NCBI GenBank assembly: GCA_022813675.1
Contig: CP063375.1
Span: 1,996,001-2,060,000 of the forward strand
Reading direction: 5' to 3'
From: Deferribacteraceae bacterium V6Fe1
GTDB lineage: Bacteria > Chrysiogenota > Deferribacteres > Deferribacterales > Deferrivibrionaceae
DNA: 64,000 bases
A program made the position numbers and the translations under genes. Under the pieces are notes generated by a model. It had not been told where the DNA came from, did no database searches, and was given only the letters and a program-made list of their open reading frames with translations. Shown here piece by piece: positions 57,048 to 64,000 of this stretch (positions are counted from its first letter, which is position 1; each line of letters starts with the position of its first letter).

Positions 57048-57794
57048 ATGTTTAGTTTGCCTATAATCATTTTTATTTTGCTTCTGATTGTGGTGTTCAA
57101 TACCGTAAAAATACTTAAAGAATATGAAAGAGGTGTAGTATTCAGGCTTGGGAGGTATGTTGCCGTAAGAGGTCCTGGGCTTATTATACTTATCCCCGGG
57201 ATTGAAAAAATGGTTAAAATAAATTTAAGAACAATTGTAATGGATGTCCCACCGCAAGATGTAATTACAAAGGATAATGTCTCAATCAAGGTTAATGCAG
57301 TTGTTTATTTTAGAGTCGTATCCCCTGAAAAAGCAATTTTGGAAGTGGAAGATTTTTATTATGCTACCAGTCAAATATCTCAAACAACTTTGAGAAGTAT
57401 TTTAGGTCAATTCGAACTTGACGACCTGCTTTCCAATAGAGAAAAGATAAACCTTGAGCTGCAAGATGTTATAGACAAACAGACAGATCCTTGGGGGGTA
57501 AAAGTCACAGCTGTTGAGATAAAACATATTGACCTGCCTCAAGAAATGCAAAGAGCTATGGCTAAACAGGCTGAAGCAGAAAGGGAAAGGCGCTCAAAAA
57601 TCATACATGCCGAAGGTGAACTACAATCTGCGGAAAAACTCTCTCAAGCAAGTGAAATTATGTCCAAAAATGCCATAACCATTCAGCTTAGATACTTGCA
57701 AACACTGAACGAAATAGCCTCAGAAAAAAACTCCACAATAGTCTTTCCAATTCCTATTGAATTATTAAATAATTTTATCAAAAAAGACAAATAA
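57048..57794 (+). CDS. slipin (stomatin/prohibitin-like SPFH protein)
   Basis: A 248-residue membrane-anchored protein. The N-terminal hydrophobic hairpin is at about 3-22, the SPFH domain '[20 protein letters not shown]' to '[21 protein letters not shown]' at about 27-175, and a helical, Ala/Glu-rich C-terminus follows. Bacterial slipins organise membrane microdomains and are usually next to an nfeD gene; none is present here. ATG 57048 is chosen with GGAGG five bases upstream, over TTG 57036 which precedes this site. Confidence 0.92.
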   Translation: MFSLPIIIFILLLIVVFNTVKILKEYERGVVFRLGRYVAVRGPGLIILIPGIEKMVKINLRTIVMDVPPQDVITKDNVSIKVNAVVYFRVVSPEKAILEVEDFYYATSQISQTTLRSILGQFELDDLLSNREKINLELQDVIDKQTDPWGVKVTAVEIKHIDLPQEMQRAMAKQAEAERERRSKIIHAEGELQSAEKLSQASEIMSKNAITIQLRYLQTLNEIASEKNSTIVFPIPIELLNNFIKKDK

Positions 57795-57824
57795 GATAGC
57801 CGCCTAATGGCGGCTATCTGTTAT
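57795..57824 (+). terminator. terminator between slipin and ackA
   Basis: GATAGCCGCC, loop TAAT, GGCGGCTATC followed by TGTTATTTT. Confidence 0.85.
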
Positions 57825-59065
57825 TTTAAAAAACTGTAAGGATATTCCGTGTGGTCTTTATATGTATTTTGCAAGATCGCCACAACGTCTTCAACAAACA
57901 CTAATTCTTCGTTTGTCGGTATTACAAAAACTTTTACCTTTGAATCGGGTGTAGAAATCTCAGTTTCACCTGACTTGCTGAATGTTTTTAAATTTTTCTC
58001 TTTATCAACCTTTATTCCCAAATCTTCCAACCCTTCAAGAGCTTTCTGCCTTATAACACCGGCATTTTCACCAACTCCGGCAGTAAAAACAATAGCATCA
58101 ACCCGCCCTAATACGGCATAATAGGCACCGATATATTTTTTCAACCTATAAGCCTCTATTTCTATGGCAAGCCTGCACCTTTCTTCACTGTCAACATGCT
58201 CCAAAACATCACGCCTGTCAGTATATTTCCCAGTAATACCCAAAATGCCCGATTTTTTATTTAGTATATTATCCATCTCTTTTGCACCAACATTCAACTG
58301 CTGTTGCATAAACAGTGGAACAGCAGGGTCCAAGTCACCGCATCTCGTCCCCATAACCGCACCTTCAAGAGGTGTTAATCCCATTGACGTATCGACAGAT
58401 TTTCCATTTTTTATGGCAGTATGGGAAACCCCGTTACCAATATGCATTGTTATAATGTTGCAATCTTTTGGGTCTTTGCCAAGAAGTACGGCAGCCCTTT
58501 TGGATACATACAAATGACTTGTCCCATGAAAACCATACCTTCTTACCCCAAAATCTTTATACCACTCATAAGGGACAGCATAGGTATAAGCATAATCAGG
58601 CATTGATTGATGAAACGCAGTATCAAAAATAGCCACATGCGGCACATCAGGTAAAACGGCCTTAGCAGCTCTTATCCCCGCAAGGTTTGGCGGATTATGA
58701 AGCGGTGCAAGATGTTGAACATCTTCAATAGCCTTAATCACCTCATCATCTATAAGAACGCTGCTCTTAAACCTTTCACCACCGTGTACTACCCTATGAC
58801 CGACAGCTGAGATTTCAACTATCTTTTCAATGACACCATGCTCTTTACTTTCAAGCGTATTAACAATTAGGTTAATGGCTGTGTTATGGTCATGGCACTC
58901 ATATTCATTTCTGTAAGTTTCTCTACCAGGGACTTCATGTATAATAAATGAGTCGCCTATACCAACCCTTTCAACCATACCTTTTGCAACAACCTGCTTA
59001 GCTTCCCAATCAAAAAGCTGATATTTAACTGAAGAACTTCCACAATTTAATGCAAGAATTTTCAT
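57821..59065 (-). CDS. ackA: acetate kinase
   Basis: A 414-residue ASKHA-fold kinase interconverting acetate + ATP and acetyl phosphate. 'LALNCGSSSVKYQLF' is the N-terminal phosphate loop; 'GHRVVHGGE', 'FDTAFHQSMPDYAY', 'RRYGFHGTSHLYV' and 'HIGNGVSHTAI' follow. Two adjacent ATG codons exist; 59065 has the better distance from GGGGG. It lies nine bases after pta, forming the usual pta-ackA pair. Confidence 0.97.
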   Translation of the reverse strand: MKILALNCGSSSVKYQLFDWEAKQVVAKGMVERVGIGDSFIIHEVPGRETYRNEYECHDHNTAINLIVNTLESKEHGVIEKIVEISAVGHRVVHGGERFKSSVLIDDEVIKAIEDVQHLAPLHNPPNLAGIRAAKAVLPDVPHVAIFDTAFHQSMPDYAYTYAVPYEWYKDFGVRRYGFHGTSHLYVSKRAAVLLGKDPKDCNIITMHIGNGVSHTAIKNGKSVDTSMGLTPLEGAVMGTRCGDLDPAVPLFMQQQLNVGAKEMDNILNKKSGILGITGKYTDRRDVLEHVDSEERCRLAIEIEAYRLKKYIGAYYAVLGRVDAIVFTAGVGENAGVIRQKALEGLEDLGIKVDKEKNLKTFSKSGETEISTPDSKVKVFVIPTNEELVFVEDVVAILQNTYKDHTEYPYSFLK

Positions 59066-59074
59066 CATTACCCC

Positions 59075-60061
59075 CTATGATTGAACCATAGTAATAGCAG
59101 CTACATTTACTATATCCATATATTTACAACCCCGTGATAAGTCATTTACAGGCTTTTTCAACCCCTGAATAATCGGGCCTATAGCCTCTGCAGAAGCTAC
59201 CCTTTCAACTAATTTATAACCAATATTACCTGAATCCAAATCAGGGAATATTAAAACATTGGCACTACCGGCCACATCGCTGCCCGGGGCTTTTCTCTCC
59301 CCTACACTTTTAATTAATGCGGCATCAGCCTGAAGCTCACCATCAACTTTAAGCTCAGGATTCATCTCTTTGACAATCTTTAAAGCTTCTAAAACTTTAT
59401 CCACATCCGGATGACTCGCGCTCCCCTTTGTAGAAAAAGATAACATTGCAACCTTAGGTTCAACTTCCAAAAAAGCCTTACAGCTATCAGCTGTGGCAAG
59501 TGCTATTTCAGCCAAAGTCCTTGCATCAGGATTTGGGTTAACTGCGCAGTCTGCAAATATAACCGCCCCATCTTTACCAAATTCTTTCTTTGGGGTAACC
59601 ATAATAAAACAGCTTGAAACTGTTTTCATGCCTGGCTTTGTGCCAATAACCCTTATAGCTGCTCTCAAAACATCAGCAGTAGTATGGCAAGCCCCTGTAA
59701 CAGCACCATTTGCGACCCCCTTTTCCACAAGCATACAACCAAAATAATTAACATCACACATAGCAGCCTGTGCTTCTTCCAGAGTCATCCCTTTGGATTT
59801 TCTTCTTTCATAATATTCATTAACAAAATCATTATAGTATTTGCTGTTTTTTGGTTCGATTATTTCACAATCAATAGCATAACCTTTTGATTTAAAAATT
59901 TGCTCAACCTTTTCTTGTTCGCCAAGTACAATAACTTTTGCCAAACCATTTTTTGAAATAGTATGAGCAGCATCAATTGTCCGCTCATCATTCCCTTCGG
60001 GTAACACCACAGTACCCTTCCTTTCTTTCGCCATTTCCCAAAACTTTTCCATCAAAGACAT
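59075..60061 (-). CDS. pta: phosphate acetyltransferase
   Basis: A 328-residue single-domain Pta interconverting acetyl-CoA and acetyl phosphate. '[18 protein letters not shown]', '[20 protein letters not shown]', 'SSCFIMV' and '[25 protein letters not shown]' are characteristic. ATG 60061 is chosen with GGAGG five bases upstream; the frame extends to 60100 without homology. Promoter TTGACA-N16-TAAAAT is on the same strand upstream. Confidence 0.96.
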   Translation of the reverse strand: MSLMEKFWEMAKERKGTVVLPEGNDERTIDAAHTISKNGLAKVIVLGEQEKVEQIFKSKGYAIDCEIIEPKNSKYYNDFVNEYYERRKSKGMTLEEAQAAMCDVNYFGCMLVEKGVANGAVTGACHTTADVLRAAIRVIGTKPGMKTVSSCFIMVTPKKEFGKDGAVIFADCAVNPNPDARTLAEIALATADSCKAFLEVEPKVAMLSFSTKGSASHPDVDKVLEALKIVKEMNPELKVDGELQADAALIKSVGERKAPGSDVAGSANVLIFPDLDSGNIGYKLVERVASAEAIGPIIQGLKKPVNDLSRGCKYMDIVNVAAITMVQS

Positions 60062-60089
60062 ATTGGCCTCCAAAATATAATTATATTTT

Positions 60090-60117
60090 ATTTTAATCAA
60101 ACATTACTTCCTGTCAA
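60090..60117 (-). promoter_or_regulatory. promoter of pta-ackA
   Basis: Minus strand: TTGACA (60117-60112), 16 bases, TAAAAT (60095-60090). The rest of the 60062-60354 gap is AT-rich and shows nothing else that I can support. Confidence 0.65.
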
Positions 60118-60354
60118 GTTATTTTTAACTTTTTGAAAGTAATACTTAACAATATTATAACAATTTATACAAAATTACTCAATAGAACTTTTTTCTACTC
60201 CAAACAACACAACAAACACAAAGGCACATACTTATACTGATTGATAAATGCCACTTAATTTAAATTATGAACACATGTAAAATTACCCCAAAATGTATTT
60301 GATTTTGTTATAATAATCAATTATGACATATTAACTTTTTTAAAGGACGGTAAA

Positions 60355-61236
60355 ATGTTTAAAGGGGTTGCTGCCGCAATTGTTTCGGCTGTTTGTTTTG
60401 CATTTTTGGCAATTTTTGCAAAATTAGGCTACAATCTTGGCATCAGTACGTCCGATATGCTTTTTTTTAGATTTGCCTTAGGCTTTTTAACTTTTACTAT
60501 ATATTTTTTAATTAAAGATTATAACCTGTTTTTTATAAAAAAAATAAATTTACTGAAAGCATTTTTTGCCGGTTCATTTCTCTACTTTACTCAAAGTAAT
60601 CTATTTTTTCTCGCTGTCAAAAATATCTCGGTTTCAACGGCATCTTTGATTTTATATATGTATCCGCTTTTTGTAACTATTTTATCTATAATAATTTTCA
60701 AATACAAACTAAATACAGTAACATCGATATCGTTAGGGTTAATAATATTAGGCAGCTGCCTAATATTTTATGATGCCTTTGCCAACAAATATTCTTTTTT
60801 TGGTATTTTGTGTGCTTTAGGCGCAGCAACAACATTCTCGTTTTATCTTATTTTTATTCAATACTCCTTGCAAACCCAAAAACCACTCACATTTAGTTTT
60901 TATGTAATACTTTTTGCTTCAATAACATTTGCCTTTAATGCGGATTACTCAATGCCTGTCAATCATAATACCATACTACTTATTTTAGGACTCTCTTTTG
61001 TATCAACTTTTTTGGCAATTTCTCTTTTGTATGTATCAATAGAAATCATTGGGGCCGTTTACGCATCAATATTTTCATCTATAGAGCCCGTTATTACGGT
61101 ATTGGCATCCGTTGTCATACTTTCTGAAAAAGTCAATTCCATAAAAGTAGCCGGAATGACTCTAATATTAATATCAATCTTGCTACCGCAACTAAAAAAG
61201 CTAAGGTTTATGACTTATGAACAAAAAAGCTCTTGA
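60355..61236 (+). CDS. EamA/DMT-family transporter (first of three)
   Basis: A 293-residue protein with about ten transmembrane helices in two EamA halves; 'ALGFLTFTIYFLIKDYN' and 'VYASIFSSIEPVITVLASVVILSEK' mark the conserved ends of the halves. The substrate is unknown. AAAGGACGG precedes ATG. The next gene begins 20 bases before its stop, so the three form an operon. Confidence 0.88.
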   Translation: MFKGVAAAIVSAVCFAFLAIFAKLGYNLGISTSDMLFFRFALGFLTFTIYFLIKDYNLFFIKKINLLKAFFAGSFLYFTQSNLFFLAVKNISVSTASLILYMYPLFVTILSIIIFKYKLNTVTSISLGLIILGSCLIFYDAFANKYSFFGILCALGAATTFSFYLIFIQYSLQTQKPLTFSFYVILFASITFAFNADYSMPVNHNTILLILGLSFVSTFLAISLLYVSIEIIGAVYASIFSSIEPVITVLASVVILSEKVNSIKVAGMTLILISILLPQLKKLRFMTYEQKSS

Positions 61237-62098
61237 ATATTTGGCGGATTTATCACTTTTACTTATTGCTTTAATCTGGGGCAGCACTTTTATTATAGTT
61301 AAAGAAAGTATAGAAAAAGTAGAGCCAAGTTTATTTATCAGTTACAGGTTTTTAATAGCCTCCCTAATACTTTTGCCTTTTCTAATCATTAAAAAAGATA
61401 AAGTTAACAAAGATTCTGTTTTAGCAGGACTTTTTATAGGTGCGGTTTTATTTACCGTATTTTATTTTCAAACCTTTGCTTTAAAATATATTACTGCATC
61501 AGTCACCGGCTTTTTGACAGGTATTTATACATTATTTGTCCCCATATTATCATATGTATTCTTACGCAAAAAACCTTATCCTACCTCAATAGTCGCCGTC
61601 TTTTTGTCAACAATAGGTTTATACCTTATCTCTTTTCAAAACACCCTTAACTTTGGGGTTGGAGAAGTTTTTGCACTAATAAATGCTTTTGGTATTGCAG
61701 TTCATATCATACTTACAGACTATTACTCAAAAAAATATGATACCACTGTATTAACGGCGATACAAATTATGGTTGTAACTTTTTTATCCATCATCTTTAC
61801 CTACGCATCAGGTATTGATATAAAAATAAAACCTGAAAAAGATATAATCTTTGCGTTGATTCTAACCGGATTTTTGGCAACTGTAGTGGCTTTCTTCATA
61901 CAAACTGCCATGCAAAAATATACAACACCCACAAAAGCAGCAATCCTTTTTACACTTGAGCCTGTATCCTCTGCCATTTTTGGCTATTTAATAGGGAAAG
62001 AGATATTGACATTTAATCAATATATCGGTGCATCAATAATTATTATTGCTATGCTTGTCAGTGAAGTAGGCAGTGCATTAATAAGGAGTAAGAGATGA
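61217..62098 (+). CDS. EamA/DMT-family transporter (second of three)
   Basis: A 293-residue ten-helix protein; 'ALIWGSTFIIVKESIEKVEPSLFISYRF' region and 'TKAAILFTLEPVSSAIFGYL' are typical EamA signatures, closer to the YdcZ/RhaT-like 'WGSTF' branch than its neighbours. It starts inside the previous gene with only a distant AAGG, and its stop overlaps the next start (ATGA). Confidence 0.88.
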   Translation: MNKKALEYLADLSLLLIALIWGSTFIIVKESIEKVEPSLFISYRFLIASLILLPFLIIKKDKVNKDSVLAGLFIGAVLFTVFYFQTFALKYITASVTGFLTGIYTLFVPILSYVFLRKKPYPTSIVAVFLSTIGLYLISFQNTLNFGVGEVFALINAFGIAVHIILTDYYSKKYDTTVLTAIQIMVVTFLSIIFTYASGIDIKIKPEKDIIFALILTGFLATVVAFFIQTAMQKYTTPTKAAILFTLEPVSSAIFGYLIGKEILTFNQYIGASIIIIAMLVSEVGSALIRSKR

Positions 62099-62976
62099 AA
62101 CTGAAAATCTTTTTTATACTATTGTCAGGTGTTATCTCAATATCCTTTGCTGCAATTTTTGTGAGATTTTGTGACGATGTACCCCCTCTTATGATTGCAA
62201 CATACAGGCTTATTTTTGCAAGTATAATAATTATCTCTATTTTTAAATTTAAACATTATACCATAAGCTCAATAACCAAAAAAGACTTTATTCTGTCAAT
62301 AATATCCGGGGTAATACTTTCTGCCCATTTTTACACATGGTTTACCTCAATAAAACTTACCTCCATAGCAAGCAGCGTAGTATTAGTCACAACAAGCCCT
62401 ATCTTTGTCGGCATTTTTTCATTTTTTTTATTAAAAGAAAAACAGAACATAAATATTATTGTAGGGATAGCATTGTCTATTATTGGGAGCACAATTTTAA
62501 CAATGGGTGATATTAATATAAATAATGCATTGAGCTTTGACAAAAATGCTTTAATCGGAGATATTTTTGCCGTAATTGGTGCTATTGCTGCAGCGATATA
62601 CATGATGATTGGGAGTAAAGTAAGAGAAAACCTTGACATAATACCTTACATAACAATAACATACACAGCCAGCGCTTTAACACTATTATTAATCTCAATT
62701 TTGTCCGGACAAGTATTTATCGGATACAAGCCGTCTTCATACACTTTTATGTTTCTTTTAGCTATCATCCCTCAGCTGATTGGACATACATCGTTAAATT
62801 GGGCTTTAAAACACCTCAAAAGCAGCATGGTTGCAATTGTCACTTTAGGTGAGCCGATTGGTGCTGCAATGCTTGGCTATCTTTTTTTTGGAGAAAAGAT
62901 TGACAAATATCAATTTGTAGGAATAATTCTAATATTTATGGCAATACTTATAGCATCTAAAAAAGCTGCCAAATAA
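62095..62976 (+). CDS. EamA/DMT-family transporter (third of three)
   Basis: A 293-residue ten-helix protein; 'SISFAAIFVRFCDDVPPLMIATYRL' region and 'AIVTLGEPIGAAMLGYLFFGEKI' identify the EamA fold. AAGGAG lies six bases before ATG, which overlaps the preceding stop by four bases. The sequence differs clearly from the other two, so the identical length does not reflect a recent duplication. Confidence 0.88.
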   Translation: MKLKIFFILLSGVISISFAAIFVRFCDDVPPLMIATYRLIFASIIIISIFKFKHYTISSITKKDFILSIISGVILSAHFYTWFTSIKLTSIASSVVLVTTSPIFVGIFSFFLLKEKQNINIIVGIALSIIGSTILTMGDININNALSFDKNALIGDIFAVIGAIAAAIYMMIGSKVRENLDIIPYITITYTASALTLLLISILSGQVFIGYKPSSYTFMFLLAIIPQLIGHTSLNWALKHLKSSMVAIVTLGEPIGAAMLGYLFFGEKIDKYQFVGIILIFMAILIASKKAAK

Positions 62977-62992
62977 ATAAGGAGCTTAGGTA

Positions 62993-63946
62993 ATGTTTCC
63001 GTATATTTTTAAAATAGGTAACTTTGAAATCCGTTATTACAGCCTTATGTATCTAATAGGAATATTACTTGCAATCTATTTTACCAAAAAAAAGGCTAAA
63101 AAATTGCACTATAACCCTGATGAAATAGAAAACATAATCCTTTTTACATTTATGGGGGGGATATTAGGGGCAAGAATCTATTATGTGCTATTAAAGTGGG
63201 AATTTTATAAGAATACACCTTTTGAAATATTGGCTGTATGGCACGGCGGTCTTGCAATACACGGCGGAATAATAGGCGGTTTTTTGACTCTACTTTTAAT
63301 CACAAAACTCAAGAAAATAAAATTACTCTTTCTCGGGGATTTAATTTTACCATTTTTGCTTTTAGCTCAAGGGATTGGAAGATTTGGGAATTTTGCCAAC
63401 GGTGAAGCCCACGGAGTCCCAACAATTACTCCGTTATCCATAATATTTTCCCTAAAAAACAAATTTCCCGAATTTTGGGCTACGGTATTAGCTACACTAA
63501 AGATAGAAAACAACCCGATATCTGTTTCTACCATAAAAGAGTTAATCGATAGCGGTAAAAAAATAACTGTCATATTTGAAAACAAAGCTTACGAATTAAA
63601 ATATTATGTGCCTTGGGGGATAAGTTTTCCTAAAAAATACTTCCCCCCTGCCTACCAAGATTTTGGAACACTTCCTGTTCACCCCACCTTTTTTTATGAA
63701 ATGATTTTAAACTTCATTGGGGCCGCTTTTTTAATAATATTGTGGAAAAATGATAAAAATCTTGGGGCGGGAAAAATCACTGGGCTTTACCTGATACTTT
63801 ACGGAATCATAAGAGGTTTTGTCACCACTTTCAGAGCAGATGATCTTATGATTGGAATTTTCAGAGCACCTCATTTGGCAAGTATGGCAATGGTAATTAT
63901 AGGAGCCATTATTCTATACAAAGGGGGAACAAGTGAAAACAGATAG
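62993..63946 (+). CDS. lgt: prolipoprotein diacylglyceryl transferase
   Basis: A 317-residue inner-membrane enzyme that adds diacylglyceryl to the lipobox cysteine of prolipoproteins. HGGLAIHGGIIGG (near 83-95) and the signature GRFGNFANGEAHG (near 129-141) hold the key residues; 'VHPTFFYE' follows. An extra segment of about 60 residues between the signature and VHPTFFYE makes it longer than the common 260-290. It follows the EamA operon by 16 bases with AAGGAG. Confidence 0.95.
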   Translation: MFPYIFKIGNFEIRYYSLMYLIGILLAIYFTKKKAKKLHYNPDEIENIILFTFMGGILGARIYYVLLKWEFYKNTPFEILAVWHGGLAIHGGIIGGFLTLLLITKLKKIKLLFLGDLILPFLLLAQGIGRFGNFANGEAHGVPTITPLSIIFSLKNKFPEFWATVLATLKIENNPISVSTIKELIDSGKKITVIFENKAYELKYYVPWGISFPKKYFPPAYQDFGTLPVHPTFFYEMILNFIGAAFLIILWKNDKNLGAGKITGLYLILYGIIRGFVTTFRADDLMIGIFRAPHLASMAMVIIGAIILYKGGTSENR

Positions 63947-64000
63947 AGAAACCGCACTATCAGTTTTACAGGAATATACTAAATCCAATTCTCTTTTGAA
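63933..64000 (+). CDS. 5' end of a probable HD-domain hydrolase, cut by the window edge
   Basis: GTG 63933, five bases after GGGGG, opens MKTDRETALSVLQEYTKSN, close to the 'REEALxLLKEYVKNE' opening of HDIG-type HD-domain proteins that precedes their metal-binding histidine. It overlaps the lgt stop by 14 bases. Only 22 codons are visible, so the call is tentative. Confidence 0.5.
   Translation, partial: MKTDRETALSVLQEYTKSNSLL

Overview
The window is AT-rich bacterial chromosome (roughly one third G+C by eye) and is almost fully coding. It carries about 54 protein genes, the RNase P RNA gene, one intact insertion sequence and two candidate small RNAs. Several traits together suggest an anaerobic member of the Deferribacterota (Deferribacter or a close relative), although this rests on gene content and recalled family resemblance, not on a search. 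The traits are a mitochondrial-type citrate synthase, a succinyl-CoA:acetate-type CoA-transferase, the giant NAD-glutamate dehydrogenase, a B12-dependent ribonucleotide reductase, a flavocytochrome c sulfide dehydrogenase pair, citramalate synthase, and a phosphoglycerate-mutase-like protein in the homoserine kinase slot.

Layout. Positions 1-3425 hold a partial DUF4388 (PATAN) protein, an inositol monophosphatase and a DUF438-hemerythrin-PAS protein. Positions 3468-6354 are a pyrimidine operon (pyrR-pyrB-pyrC) with a consensus promoter, a predicted 5' GGGU transcript start, a 14-codon leader ORF and an intrinsic terminator before pyrR. Positions 6355-11860 are the reverse-strand operon hom - homoserine kinase-like - lysC - cimA, ending in a terminator with a CU-rich loop. 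Positions 11950-16842 hold an EAL protein, a DUF255 thioredoxin-like protein, a dihaem cytochrome and an FccB/SoxF flavoprotein. Positions 16848-19400 hold rnpB, overlapping the 3' end of an endonuclease III-type gene whose fifth codon is interrupted by a 1467-bp IS4-family element with a perfect 10-bp target duplication.

Positions 19427-21040 hold two unknown small ORFs, a candidate small RNA and an EamA exporter. Positions 21310-31060 hold citrate synthase, a metallo-beta-lactamase-fold/HATPase pair, a phosphohexomutase, PEP carboxykinase, an HNH protein with alaS, and a NUDIX hydrolase. Positions 31228-43638 hold NAD-GDH, an M16 peptidase, ElbB, an LPP20-type lipoprotein, a CHASE2 adenylate cyclase facing a FecR protein, and priA. 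Positions 43671-50970 hold the CoA-transferase, a nitrilase-family amidase, a macrodomain protein coupled to a sodium symporter, nrdJ and an Rrf2 regulator. Positions 51063-60100 hold an LPP20/CsgG envelope pair, the yicC-gmk-rpoZ-coaBC-udg cluster, a slipin, and pta-ackA. The right end has three tandem EamA transporters, lgt and the start of an HD-domain gene.

How the genes fit together. Central carbon genes dominate: citrate synthase, the CoA-transferase, pta-ackA, PEP carboxykinase and NAD-GDH, a set suited to organic-acid and amino-acid oxidation with acetate exchange. The most notable regulatory observations are the pyr leader, which resembles the reiterative-transcription attenuator of Bacillus pyrG but with U instead of C at the sensing position, and a group of genes lacking a Shine-Dalgarno sequence whose -10 boxes place the transcript start at the start codon (candidate leaderless mRNAs).
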